From positions 1 to 64,000 of the forward strand of contig JBCBGM010000009.1 in assembly GCA_038526735.1 (NCBI GenBank): DNA of 64,000 nucleotides. Reading direction: 5' to 3'. The notes beneath the pieces were generated by a model. That model had not been told where the DNA came from and did not search any database. It worked only from the letters and a program-made list of their open reading frames with translations. A program made the translations under genes and the position numbers. This DNA comes from Rubricella sp038526735. GTDB lineage: Bacteria > Pseudomonadota > Alphaproteobacteria > Rhodobacterales > Rhodobacteraceae. Shown here piece after piece: positions 42,303 to 51,078 of this stretch; positions within the stretch are counted from its first letter, which is position 1; each line of letters opens with the position of its first letter.

Positions 42303-42648
42303 TAAAATGCGATCCTTTGGGTCGGTTGCACCGCGAGGTGGCGTGAATGCGCGGTGCGAACAGCCCGTGATGCGGGTCTTTCGCTTTGCGGAAGTGTCGT
42401 GCCGCCTGTGAAAGATGTGCTCGCGGACATCGACGGGCCTAAGACACTACAAAATCACACGTTTGACGTGTGTATCGTTCGCTTTGAAATACGCTTAAAT
42501 TTTGTGCACACGGTCAGCCTTTGTGAGCGCGCTCACACTTTCCACCGCACAATGCGCACACTTATCGCGCCATCCGTTGCACCGGTTTTTGCGGCTGTGT
42601 AAACTCTGATTGTCGCTTTTGGCACAAACTCAAACGGAGAAGAGTAGT
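42303..42648. other. 346-base intergenic region between divergent genes
   Basis: No credible gene is seen. It holds the upstream regions of the small basic gene (minus) and of the DUF3015 gene (plus). The right part is richer in A+T and carries a perfect Crp-type palindrome (42522-42537). A TTGACG at 42463-42468 is the only clear -35-like hexamer, with a poor -10 behind it. The DUF3015 start has ggagaag 8 bases upstream. Confidence 0.6.
42522..42537. promoter_or_regulatory. Perfect Crp/Fnr-family type palindrome
   Basis: TGTGAGCGCGCTCACA is an exact 16-base palindrome with the half-sites TGTGA and TCACA separated by six bases, as in Crp binding sites. It lies 112 bases upstream of the DUF3015 start and 220 bases upstream of the divergent small gene. 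Which regulator would use it here is unknown. Confidence 0.5.
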
Positions 42649-43104
42649 ATGAAAATCGTTTTGGCAGCCGCCGCAGCAGCACTTGTGGTGACCTCCAGTG
42701 TTGCAGTTGCACAGACCACCCGTTCCGCCCCGAATCCATGGCTTGATTGCGGGATTGGCGCAATGATCTTCCCCGATGAGAACCTTGAGATCGGCGCCGG
42801 CCTCTCGAACATCGTTTGGGATCTGGGCACGACCGCTGTCATCTCGGCACAGGCTTCGCCCGACACCTGCAATGGCCTCTCCAACGTCGACATGGCGCAT
42901 TTCATCCTCCAAACCGAGGACGCGCTCGAGATGGATATCGCCAGCGGCTCTGGTGATTACCTCAACGCTCTGGGCGTGATGGCGGGTGCGACCGACGCGG
43001 ATGCCTTCAACGCGGCCCTGCGCGCCAGCTACGCAGACGCTGTGCAGGGCGGCCAGTCCGGTGCGGAAGCGATCTACAACGCGGCGATGATTGCCGCGTC
43101 CTGA
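42649..43104 (+). CDS. DUF3015 family exported protein
   Basis: A 151-residue exported protein. The Sec leader (residues 1-23) ends at SVAVAQ. The body matches DUF3015: NPWLDCGIGAMIFPDENLE, GLSNIVWDLGTTAVISAQAS and SPDTCNG. ATG 42649 has a good ribosome site (ggagaag). The gene is followed by a stem-loop and then the Lnb-type gene; this DUF3015-DUF4105 neighbourhood also occurs in other proteobacteria. Function unknown, probably envelope-related. Confidence 0.85.
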   Translation: MKIVLAAAAAALVVTSSVAVAQTTRSAPNPWLDCGIGAMIFPDENLEIGAGLSNIVWDLGTTAVISAQASPDTCNGLSNVDMAHFILQTEDALEMDIASGSGDYLNALGVMAGATDADAFNAALRASYADAVQGGQSGAEAIYNAAMIAAS

Positions 43105-43113
43105 CGTGACATC

Positions 43114-43139
43114 GGCACCGCGCGATTTCGTGCGGTGCC
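43114..43139 (+). other. Strong stem-loop between the DUF3015 and Lnb-type genes
   Basis: GGCACCGC (43114-43121) pairs with GCGGTGCC (43132-43139); inner bases extend the stem by three more pairs including one G-T, leaving an ATTT loop. No U-run follows. It may be a processing or attenuation structure that sets different levels for the two genes. Confidence 0.45.
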
Positions 43140-43160
43140 ACCACTGGCCCCGGATACACC

Positions 43161-44993
43161 ATGCGCCTTGTTCTATGCTTTTTGGCGTGTGTTTTGGGCC
43201 TGTCGGCTGGTGTTTTTGCAGCGACACCAACCGTTCCAGAGCTGGCCCGCTCGCAAAGCTGGCTGCTGCTGAACAAGTACAAACCTAACGTTTTCTCTAG
43301 CACCGGCGTTGAATCGGCGATCTTGGAGGAGGGGTTTTTCCTCTCAGAGCGCGGGCGTTACGACCCGGTGGCGGAGTTGGGCGCGACCTTAACCGCGCTG
43401 CGCAACCTCCCGTCACCCGCTGCGCGAGAGGTCGCCTGTCGCTACCCCGCGCGCACGCTTTTTTTGCGAGAGGCGCTCGGCACCCCTGCCTTTGACCCCT
43501 ACACCGAATGCCCGGAGTTTGCGGCGTTTTTGCCCGATGGCGACGTCGATCAGGTGACGCTGGTGTTGGTGAGCGGGTATGTGGGCAACCCGGCCTCGAT
43601 CTTTGGGCATCTGCTCTTGCGGTTCTCATCGTCGTCGCAAGAGCGTGCGGGGGATGAGCTCTTCTCCACCGCGATCAACTACGGGGCGTTTGGGAGCGAG
43701 GGCGACCCGATCCTCGCCTACGTGGCGAACGGGCTCTTGGGGCGGTATCAATCGCGGCACACGACGCTCGATTATTTCCACCACGTTGACCGCTACCTTG
43801 AACTGGAGCAGCGCGATATCTGGGAGTATGACATTGCGCTCGGGCGGGAGAAGGCGCTCTTTTTCGCGGCGCATATGTGGGAGATGCTCCCAACGTCTAA
43901 CGACTATTACTTCCTGCGCCAAAACTGCGGCTACCGCATCGCCGAGCCGCTGCAATTGGTGCTCGACCCGGAGATTCCGCTGAGCACCAAGCCCTGGGTC
44001 GCGCCGGCGGATTTGATCTTTAACCTCTTTGAGCACCACGCGGAGGTGATCAGCGATGTTCGCCACCGCCCGGCGCGCGAGACGGCGTTTCGGGAACGGT
44101 TCTTGCAGTTGCCCTATCAGGCGCGGTCTGCGGTTGGCGCGCTCACGCAGGGGGATGCCCCGGTTGAGGTGGTGCTCGGCGGGCTCTCGGAGGAGGAGTC
44201 GAGTGCCGCGTTGGATGTGTCGCTTGATCGGTTGGCCTACACGACCCAGCGCGACGATCAGGAGAGCCGCCAGCGGGAGGTGCTTTCGGCGCGGTTCCAG
44301 CGGCCCGCGGCGGAGCGGTTGCCGGTGCGGGTGCGACCGTCGCCGCATGAGGGGCAGGGGATTTCACTGCTCCAGGCCGGGGTGGGTTTTGGCGAGGATG
44401 CTGATCCGCGCCTCTTGCTGCGCGCGCGCCCGGCCTATTTTGACTTTCTGTCTTTCAGCGAGGGAACAAATGATTTCAGCGAAGTCACGGCCCTCGATGG
44501 CACGCTCAGCCTTGCGACTGACGGGGTTCGGCTAGAGGCATTTCAGGCTATGCGGATCAAGTCGATTGATCTTGAAGCGCTGCCCGAGAACCGCTTTGCG
44601 CCGCGCTCTTGGTTGGTGGATGTCGGCTTTGATCGGCGATCATCGCTGTGCGAAGATTGCCTCTCCGGGTATCTCGACCTCGGCGCGGGGTCGCGCATTT
44701 TTCTAAGCCAAACCAGTGCAGTAACCGCATTTCTTGAGGCGCGCAGCCACTCCACGGGCCCGCGCCGGTTTGAGGTCGATGTCGGTCCGAGCCTCGATGT
44801 GATGCGGGATTTTTCGGGTGTGCGGCTGCGCAGCAGGCTCTTCGTGCCCGCCTTCAGCAGCGAGGGGGAAGCGTTTGCGCCGGTGCTGGAGGCAGATGTG
44901 GCCTACCGGCTCAGTCGGCAGAATAGCCTTGAGCTGGGCGCGCGCTATGATGACGGGGCGGAGGTGCAGTTGCGCGTCTCCCGGTATTGGTGA
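43161..44993 (+). CDS. DUF4105 / Lnb-like N-terminal periplasmic domain protein
   Basis: A 610-residue exported protein with a Sec leader (residues 1-20, ending FAATP). Residues 95-330 match DUF4105, the papain-like domain now linked with lipoprotein N-acylation (Lnb): SGYVGNPASIFGHLLLRF (histidine), RDIWEYDIAL and YYFLRQNCGYRIAEPLQLVL (cysteine). The C-terminal part from about residue 400 is rich in alternating beta strands and ends in RVSRYW, like an outer-membrane barrel. Activity is not proven by sequence. Confidence 0.85.
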   Translation: MRLVLCFLACVLGLSAGVFAATPTVPELARSQSWLLLNKYKPNVFSSTGVESAILEEGFFLSERGRYDPVAELGATLTALRNLPSPAAREVACRYPARTLFLREALGTPAFDPYTECPEFAAFLPDGDVDQVTLVLVSGYVGNPASIFGHLLLRFSSSSQERAGDELFSTAINYGAFGSEGDPILAYVANGLLGRYQSRHTTLDYFHHVDRYLELEQRDIWEYDIALGREKALFFAAHMWEMLPTSNDYYFLRQNCGYRIAEPLQLVLDPEIPLSTKPWVAPADLIFNLFEHHAEVISDVRHRPARETAFRERFLQLPYQARSAVGALTQGDAPVEVVLGGLSEEESSAALDVSLDRLAYTTQRDDQESRQREVLSARFQRPAAERLPVRVRPSPHEGQGISLLQAGVGFGEDADPRLLLRARPAYFDFLSFSEGTNDFSEVTALDGTLSLATDGVRLEAFQAMRIKSIDLEALPENRFAPRSWLVDVGFDRRSSLCEDCLSGYLDLGAGSRIFLSQTSAVTAFLEARSHSTGPRRFEVDVGPSLDVMRDFSGVRLRSRLFVPAFSSEGEAFAPVLEADVAYRLSRQNSLELGARYDDGAEVQLRVSRYW

Positions 44994-45073
44994 CGGATGC
45001 TCCACAACGTGAAATCTGCTCGACGGGGTAAAGCGCCCCGCTAGCTCTGGGTAACCAAGCTCAGAGGCTCACC

Positions 45074-46300
45074 ATGAACGTCCAATCACCGCCAGCTTTT
45101 GTTCCGACCCGTGCCGCCGCAGAGGCTGCATTGGAGGCCTTCGCCCCGCGCATGGGGCGGCGGTATAGCGGTGGGCGCAACTATGACCGGGGTGCGGGGC
45201 GGCATCGCGATGTCTCGCAGCTCTCTCCGTACATTCGCCGCCGGATGGTACTGGAGGAGGACGTGATCGCCGCCGCTTTGCAGCATCACGGGTTGGATGG
45301 GGCGGAAAAGTTCATCAAAGAGGTCGCCTGGCGTGGCTATTTCAAAGGTTGGTTGGAGCGTCGCCCGCAGGTTTGGGAGGGCTACAAGGAGGGGCTGCAC
45401 AATGCCCGCTTTGCGCTGGAGAAAGACCGCAGCCTGCGTGCGCAATATGAGGCGGCGGTGAGCGGTGCGACGGGTCTTGCGTATTTTGACGCTTGGGCCA
45501 ATGAGCTGATCGAGACTGGCTACATGCACAACCACGCGCGGATGTGGTTTGCCTCGATCTGGATTTTCACGCTGCATCTGCCTTGGCAGTTGGGGGCGGA
45601 TTTCTTTTACCGGCATCTGCTCGATGGGGATGCGGCGTCTAACACGCTCAGCTGGCGGTGGGTGGCCGGGCTGCACACGCGCGGCAAGCCGTATCAGGCC
45701 CAAGCATGGAATATCGAGAAATACACCGAAGCGCGCTTTTCCCCCTCTCCGGCAGAGTTGGAGGAGGTGGTTGACGGCTTGCAAGATCAAGAGCCAGAAG
45801 GGCTGCCGCCGGTGCAGCCACTGCGCGATTTCACCGCTGCTGATCCGTCGTTGAAGAGCGCTGTGCTGCTCACAGACGATGATTGCCGACTGGGCGATCT
45901 GTTGGAGGGGCCTGCGCCTGTTGCGGTAGCGACATTGGCTGCGAGCCATTTGCGCTCAGCCGAGCCGGTGTCTCAGCAGGTGGTCGCATTTGAAGAGGCC
46001 GCGCTGCAGGATGCCGCGCAGGCGTTTGGGCCGCACACCGAACTCACGGCGCGAGACCCCGCCGACGTGATCGCTTGGGCGCAAGAGGCTGGGGCCGAGC
46101 AAATCATCACCAGTTACACGCCCGAAGGTCCGCTGCGGGATTGGATCGTGGACGCGGAACCTGCGTTTGCGGCGGCGGGCCTGCGATTGGCGGAGGCGCG
46201 GCGGCCTTGGGATGGGTTGATCTGGCCCCATGCAACCGCAGGGTTCTTTAAGGTGAAGAAGAAAATCCCAGAGATCCTGCACCGGGCTGGGGTGATGTAG
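45074..46300 (+). CDS. Cryptochrome/photolyase-like protein with inverted domain order
   Basis: A 408-residue protein. Residues 1-250 are the helical FAD-binding domain of photolyases (EVAWRGYFKGWLE, GYMHNHARMWFASIWIF, LLDGDAASNTLSWRWVAG). This domain is normally C-terminal. Residues 262-405 look like the alpha/beta antenna domain that is normally N-terminal: AVLLTDDDCRLGDLL, ARDPADVIAWAQEAGAEQII and LRDWIVDAEPAFAAAGLRL, then GFFKVKKKIP. The protein thus seems circularly permuted. Light-dependent DNA repair or signalling is possible; not decided by sequence. Confidence 0.8.
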   Translation: MNVQSPPAFVPTRAAAEAALEAFAPRMGRRYSGGRNYDRGAGRHRDVSQLSPYIRRRMVLEEDVIAAALQHHGLDGAEKFIKEVAWRGYFKGWLERRPQVWEGYKEGLHNARFALEKDRSLRAQYEAAVSGATGLAYFDAWANELIETGYMHNHARMWFASIWIFTLHLPWQLGADFFYRHLLDGDAASNTLSWRWVAGLHTRGKPYQAQAWNIEKYTEARFSPSPAELEEVVDGLQDQEPEGLPPVQPLRDFTAADPSLKSAVLLTDDDCRLGDLLEGPAPVAVATLAASHLRSAEPVSQQVVAFEEAALQDAAQAFGPHTELTARDPADVIAWAQEAGAEQIITSYTPEGPLRDWIVDAEPAFAAAGLRLAEARRPWDGLIWPHATAGFFKVKKKIPEILHRAGVM

Positions 46301-46338
46301 CGACCCTGGCTGAGACGCTGCCGTCAGTCAGGTGCCTC

Positions 46339-46773
46339 TTACGACGGATCGATCTTCCGACAATAAAGCTCCAGCCGGTGTGCGACGATCTCGTAGCCGT
46401 GGCGTCTGGCGATCTCGCGTTGCAGCTTTTCGATTTCGGAGGACACAAACTCTGTGATTTTGCCGCTTTCGATGTCGATCATATGATCGTGGTGCGGGCG
46501 ATCTGAGAGCTCAAACCGGGTCACACCGCCGTCGAAGGTGTGGGTGTCCAAGAGCCCCTTTTCAGCCAGCACCGCAAGGGTGCGATAGGCCGTCGCCTGG
46601 GAGACGCTGGCATCCTCGTCGCGGGCACGCTCAAGCACTTCTTCGGCATCCGGGTGATCGCCAGAATCGAGCAAAACCCGTGCAATTGCTTGACGTTGCT
46701 TGGTGATACGCAGGCCCGCAGAGCGGATCAGCGCGTCAACGTCTTCGGTCTCGGATGCGAGCTCTTCTTCCAT
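46339..46773 (-). CDS. Fur-family regulator (Fur/Mur type)
   Basis: A 144-residue Fur-family repressor. Winged helix: GLRITKQRQAIARVL and SVSQATAYRTLAVLAEKGLL; metal-sensing part with RPHHDHMIDIESGKITEF and EIVAHRLELYC. The CxxC pairs that hold structural zinc in gamma Fur are absent, as in the alphaproteobacterial Fur/Mur branch that often responds to manganese. ATG 46773 has no clear ribosome site. An iron-box-like sequence lies upstream. Confidence 0.88.
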   Translation of the reverse strand: MEEELASETEDVDALIRSAGLRITKQRQAIARVLLDSGDHPDAEEVLERARDEDASVSQATAYRTLAVLAEKGLLDTHTFDGGVTRFELSDRPHHDHMIDIESGKITEFVSSEIEKLQREIARRHGYEIVAHRLELYCRKIDPS

Positions 46774-46814
46774 GCGCGCAATATGCGGCGGCGGAAAATG
46801 ATGTGCAAGGCTCC

Positions 46815-46833
46815 TGAGAATGAGTTGCAACTA
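46815..46833. promoter_or_regulatory. Weak Fur-box-like sequence
   Basis: TGAGAATGAGTTGCAACTA matches the Fur half-site TGATAAT in six of seven positions on one side and poorly on the other. It lies 41 bases before the Fur-family start and just after the metalloprotease stop, enclosed by the repeat GCTCCT/AGGAGC (46810-46815, 46833-46838). Possible autoregulation. Confidence 0.3.
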
Positions 46834-46842
46834 GGAGCAGGC

Positions 46843-48228
46843 TCACACGATCCAAGTTGAGAGGTCAGAGACTTCGAGATGGTCGTTCTCGCCGACCACG
46901 CCCGCCTCGGTACCGATATGCACGATCACGAATCCGGTGTCGGGCATCACGCCGTCATCGTCTCGGTAGACCGAAAACGCCGTCGTTTGCGCACCCGCCG
47001 CCGTGACGTTTTCGACCGAGCCGATCAGGCTGTCGCGGCTGTCGAGCGAGCCATCGGTGGAGTAGAACATGAACAGGTCAAACGGCGCAGAGGCGACAAC
47101 AGCGGCGTTTGTGATGTTGATCGAGAGGCCAGAGAGCCCGCCACCGCCCGCCACATGGCCAAATCCGATGTCGATATCGAGGTTGGTGAGCGGGGCGCTG
47201 GCGCTGCCATCATCCTCCACCTCTTTGAGCACCTTCTTGAGCGTCCAGTTTTTGTCTTTGAACTTGAAGCGCTCCACATCGGTGACGCTTACGCTGTCTC
47301 CGGTCTTTTTGTGTGTGAAGGTGAGGGTCAAATCCTCGCCGACGCCGATATCGTAGCGCTTTTGCTTGGCGGTGAGTTGCAGCGTGTCGCGCCCGCCGCC
47401 GCCGTCAAAGATGTCGTTTCCGCCAGAGGTTTTGAAGCTGTCGCGGAAGTAGCGACCGATGAAGTGATCGTCTCCGTCATCACCCTTAAACAGCGTCTTG
47501 CGATCTGCAGCGACGATCTTTGTGCCGTCGCTTGCGGCATCAATCACCACCGTATCTTTCTTGGATTTGTACTTCACGCCCACACCGCGCAGCGAGGGCA
47601 CGCCGTAGAGATGCTCTAGCGCCGCGACGTCGATGGATTGAAATTCGGTCGGTGCCCCGTCGCCATAGCTCATGAGCGTGAAATCATCATTGTCGAATTC
47701 GGAGGTTAGCCGCACTGCGCCGTCAAACGGGTGTTTGAGGCCGAGTGCATGGCCAAGCTCATGGAGGTAGACGTCAAAGTCGGTGAGCCCATCCTCCACC
47801 GTCAGGCCCCCTTCCTGAAACACGAAGCCCTCGCGCACGCCCGGATAATTCGCCCATCCAGCCACCGTATCGGCGCCAATGAACGAAAACGCGTTGATCA
47901 TCGCGGCACCTTTGACCTCGACGAATTTGATGCCGGTAATGTCTTCGGCCTCGTCCAGCGCGTCACGCATCAGGGTGCGCATTTCACGGTCCATGGTGGT
48001 GAAGGCGGTCTCGCCGTAGAGAGCATCGGCGACGGAAGGAAGCTGGTTGTCGTTCAGGAACCGATAGGTGACGACGACGGGCGTTCCGACATCGGTGTTG
48101 GCGTTCACCCGCGACGAAGCATCGGCCGAATAAGCCAAAAGCGCGGTGTAATCCGTTACAAATGTGGTCGATGATGTATCTGCAGCATGCCAGACAGCAT
48201 CAAACCCGTCCGCGCAAATATTACACAT
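46843..48228 (-). CDS. M10 (serralysin-like) secreted metalloprotease
   Basis: A 461-residue protease. The metzincin zinc motif HELGHALGLKH (about residue 155) and the Met-turn FTLMSYGDG follow the M10B pattern. The middle part carries RTX-like glycine-aspartate repeats (GDDGDDHFIG, GGNDIFDGGGGRDTL), so calcium binding and type I secretion by a C-terminal signal are likely; there is no Sec leader, and the N terminus starts MCNIC. The C-terminal 130 residues are beta-rich and unassigned. Ribosome site ggggggag precedes ATG 48228. Confidence 0.9.
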   Translation of the reverse strand: MCNICADGFDAVWHAADTSSTTFVTDYTALLAYSADASSRVNANTDVGTPVVVTYRFLNDNQLPSVADALYGETAFTTMDREMRTLMRDALDEAEDITGIKFVEVKGAAMINAFSFIGADTVAGWANYPGVREGFVFQEGGLTVEDGLTDFDVYLHELGHALGLKHPFDGAVRLTSEFDNDDFTLMSYGDGAPTEFQSIDVAALEHLYGVPSLRGVGVKYKSKKDTVVIDAASDGTKIVAADRKTLFKGDDGDDHFIGRYFRDSFKTSGGNDIFDGGGGRDTLQLTAKQKRYDIGVGEDLTLTFTHKKTGDSVSVTDVERFKFKDKNWTLKKVLKEVEDDGSASAPLTNLDIDIGFGHVAGGGGLSGLSINITNAAVVASAPFDLFMFYSTDGSLDSRDSLIGSVENVTAAGAQTTAFSVYRDDDGVMPDTGFVIVHIGTEAGVVGENDHLEVSDLSTWIV

Positions 48229-48278
48229 TTCTCCCCCCGACGCATTGCAGACCCCTGCGCTGCACGTTACCCGAAACT

Positions 48279-49442
48279 ATGTTGGAGATCACTACCACAA
48301 GCGCCCTAGAAGAATTTTGTTCCCGCCCCCGGCAGCATCCGTATGTCACGCTCGACACTGAGTTTCTGCGCGAGCGCACGTATTACGCGCAACTTTGTCT
48401 CATTCAAATGGCCTTTCCCGAAGAGGGGGATCAGAGCGCCGCTTTGATTGACGCACAGGCCGAGGGGCTGTCGCTCGAGCCGCTCTTTGAACTGATGCGC
48501 GACACCTCGGTGGTGAAAGTGTTTCATGCCGCGCGGCAGGACCTTGAGATTTTCTGGAACAAGGGAAAGCTCATTCCGACCCCGCTTTTTGACACGCAGG
48601 TCGCGGCCATGGTCTGCGGCTTTGGGGAGCAGGTGGGTTACGAGGCGTTGGTCCGCAAACTCGCGCGGGCGCAGCTGGATAAGTCCTCTCGGTTCACCGA
48701 TTGGTCGCAGCGCCCCCTCTCTGACAAGCAAAAGACGTATGCGCTCGCCGATGTGACCCATTTGCGCACGATCTATGAGCGGCTGAGTGCGGAGCTTAAA
48801 ACCTCCGGTCGGGCGAAATGGGTGGAGGAGGAGATGGCGGTTCTGACCTCTCCGAGCACCTATGAGGTGGAGCCGGAAGAGGCATGGCGGCGCGTAAAGT
48901 CTCGCAACTCTTCGCCTGCATTCCTCGCAGTGGTCAAAATGCTCGCCGCCTGGCGCGAGAGCGAGGCGCAGCGGCGTGATATCCCGCGCAATCGTCTCTT
49001 GAAGGATGACGCGCTCTTGGAGCTGGCGGCAAACAAACCCCGCTCGGTGGAGGCATTGGGCAAGCAACGGCTCTTGTTACGCGAGGCACGCAAAGGCCCG
49101 GCAGCCGAGGCGATTTTGAACGCGATCGCGGCGGGGCTGGAGATGCCTGCAGAGGATCGCCCCCAAGTGCCATCGCCCGAGAACAAGCCTCAGGTCAGTC
49201 CTGCCTTGATGGACCTGCTGCGTGTCTTGCTCAAAGCGCGGGCCGAGGGAGAGGGTGTGGCGCAAAAGCTCGTGGCCACCTCTGCGGAGCTTGAGGCCTT
49301 TGCCGCGAACTACGACGCCCCCAACCCGATCACCCAAGGCTGGCGCAAGGATGTGTTTGGTGGTGATGCGCTCGCCCTGATCAACGGAGAGATCGGGCTG
49401 ACCACGCTCAAGGGCAAAATCAAGATCATCAGCTTGAGCTGA
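48279..49442 (+). CDS. rnd: Ribonuclease D
   Basis: A 387-residue 3'-5' exoribonuclease for tRNA 3'-end maturation. DEDD exonuclease residues lie in VTLDTEFLRERTYY, KVFHAARQDLEIFW, FDTQVAAMVCGF and KQKTYALADVTHL. An HRDC domain follows (KMLAAWRESEAQRRDIPRNRLL). Start ATG 48279 gives MLEITTTSALEEF; upstream in-frame codons have no support. It diverges from the metalloprotease. Confidence 0.95.
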   Translation: MLEITTTSALEEFCSRPRQHPYVTLDTEFLRERTYYAQLCLIQMAFPEEGDQSAALIDAQAEGLSLEPLFELMRDTSVVKVFHAARQDLEIFWNKGKLIPTPLFDTQVAAMVCGFGEQVGYEALVRKLARAQLDKSSRFTDWSQRPLSDKQKTYALADVTHLRTIYERLSAELKTSGRAKWVEEEMAVLTSPSTYEVEPEEAWRRVKSRNSSPAFLAVVKMLAAWRESEAQRRDIPRNRLLKDDALLELAANKPRSVEALGKQRLLLREARKGPAAEAILNAIAAGLEMPAEDRPQVPSPENKPQVSPALMDLLRVLLKARAEGEGVAQKLVATSAELEAFAANYDAPNPITQGWRKDVFGGDALALINGEIGLTTLKGKIKIISLS

Positions 49443-49522
49443 CCGCGCTGTTGCGGCGCAGCATTGCCGCTTTACGCCCGCAGACCTGCGAATTAAACCC
49501 AGTCGTGAGCAAGGAGATTGCG

Positions 49523-49948
49523 ATGTCAGAGAGCTTTGAAGAGCTCGTCGAGACCTTTGAGTTTCTTGATGACTGGGAAGATCGCTACGGCCACGTCATC
49601 AGCATGGGGCGGGCGATGGACCCGCTGGAAGAGACCGAGCGCAACCAGACCACCAAGGTGGATGGCTGCGCGAGCCAGGTCTGGCTGGTGCCAGAGGTCG
49701 CTGGCACGGGGCCGGAGGCTACGATCAGCTTTCGCGGCGAAAGCGACGCGATGATCGTGAAGGGGCTGATTGCGGTGCTGATCGCGTTGGTCTCGGGCCG
49801 CACTGCGAAAGACATCTCAACGCTCGATATTCCGGCTGAAATGGCGCGGTTGGGGCTAGATAAGCACCTCTCGGCGCAGCGCTCTAACGGTTTGCGGGCC
49901 ATGATTGGCCGCATCCAGGCCATCGCAGCCGCCTCGATGAAAGCTTGA
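49523..49948 (+). CDS. sufE: Cysteine desulfurase activator SufE
   Basis: A 141-residue sulfur-acceptor protein that takes persulfide sulfur from SufS. The active cysteine C49 is in KVDGCASQVWLVPE. LDDWEDRYGHVISMGR at the N terminus and GLIAVLIALVSGRTA are typical. ATG 49523 has aaggag upstream. No other suf genes are adjacent. It stands 4 bases before the bmtB-like gene. Confidence 0.95.
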   Translation: MSESFEELVETFEFLDDWEDRYGHVISMGRAMDPLEETERNQTTKVDGCASQVWLVPEVAGTGPEATISFRGESDAMIVKGLIAVLIALVSGRTAKDISTLDIPAEMARLGLDKHLSAQRSNGLRAMIGRIQAIAAASMKA

Positions 49949-49952
49949 CGCG

Positions 49953-50966
49953 ATGACGAACGCCCTCACGAAACTCTTGGCAGAGCGCGAGTGGTTGCTC
50001 GCGGATGGTGCCACAGGAACGACGCTCTTTAACATGGGGCTGATGTCTGGTGATGCGCCGGAGCTGTGGAACACCGACAAGCCCGACAACATCCGCAAAC
50101 TCTATGCGGGTGCGGTGGACGCGGGCTCTGACCTGTTTCTAACCAACTCGTTTGGCGGCAATGCCTCTCGGCTGAAACTGCATGACGCGCAAAGCCGCGT
50201 GCGCGAGCTCAACAAAGCCGCCGCCGAGATCGGGCGAGAGGTGGCGGATGCCTCTGGCCGGACGGTGGTTGTGGCAGGCTCTGTCGGCCCCACCGGCGAT
50301 ATCCTTGAGCCGGTCGGCACCCGTACCCACGCCGAGGCGGCCGAGATGTTTGAAGAGCAGGGTGCCGCTCTCCTCGAGGGTGGGGCCGATGTGCTTTGGG
50401 TCGAGACGATCTCGTCCGAGGAAGAGATGGCTGCTGCTGCCGATGCCTTCGCCCGGCTCAATGCGCCCTGGTGTGGCACAATGAGTTTCGACACCGCCGG
50501 GCGCACGATGATGGGTGTGACCTCTGAGCGGCTGGCGCAATATATGGCAACGCTGCCGCATCAACCCATCGCTTTTGGCGCAAACTGCGGTGTTGGCTCG
50601 TCTGATCTGTTGCGCACCGTACGCGGCTTTGCAGCGGCGAGCAGTGATCAGATTTTGATCGCCAAGGGCAACGCGGGCATCCCGAAATATGTCGAGGGCA
50701 GCATTCTCTACGATGGCACCCCAGAGCTGATGTCAGATTATGCGATCATGGCGCGCAACCTTGGCGCGCGGATCATCGGGGGTTGTTGCGGCACCACGCC
50801 CGAGCATCTGAGCGCGATGCGAGCCGTTCTAGAGGCGACACCAAAGTCCGAGGCGCCTGGTCTTGATGAAATCGCCGCAAAGCTCGGTGGGTTTTCGTCC
50901 GACAGTGACGGCACGGGCGCTGCGGAGGCCGCCCCCGCGCGGCCTCGTCGACGGCGTCGCGGATGA
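49953..50966 (+). CDS. bmtB: Homocysteine S-methyltransferase (BmtB, split methionine synthase subunit)
   Basis: A 337-residue TIM-barrel homocysteine methyltransferase. LLADGATGTTLFNMGL at the N terminus and the zinc cysteines in FGANCGVGSS and IIGGCCGTTPEH are intact. It corresponds to the first MetH module. It is followed by a separate corrinoid protein, so it most likely takes the methyl group from that protein to make methionine. A pterin-binding module is not in the window. Betaine-dependent use is also possible, as the family name suggests. Confidence 0.88.
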   Translation: MTNALTKLLAEREWLLADGATGTTLFNMGLMSGDAPELWNTDKPDNIRKLYAGAVDAGSDLFLTNSFGGNASRLKLHDAQSRVRELNKAAAEIGREVADASGRTVVVAGSVGPTGDILEPVGTRTHAEAAEMFEEQGAALLEGGADVLWVETISSEEEMAAAADAFARLNAPWCGTMSFDTAGRTMMGVTSERLAQYMATLPHQPIAFGANCGVGSSDLLRTVRGFAAASSDQILIAKGNAGIPKYVEGSILYDGTPELMSDYAIMARNLGARIIGGCCGTTPEHLSAMRAVLEATPKSEAPGLDEIAAKLGGFSSDSDGTGAAEAAPARPRRRRRG

Positions 50967-51078
50967 TCAAACGGGTCGTCTCTTTGCTATTCCGTGTCGC
51001 TTCCGCAGAGAGGGTTTGATCTGACTGCGTTTAATGTCACAGTCGACGCGCAGCGGCTTTTCTCTGGAGCAATCGCCA

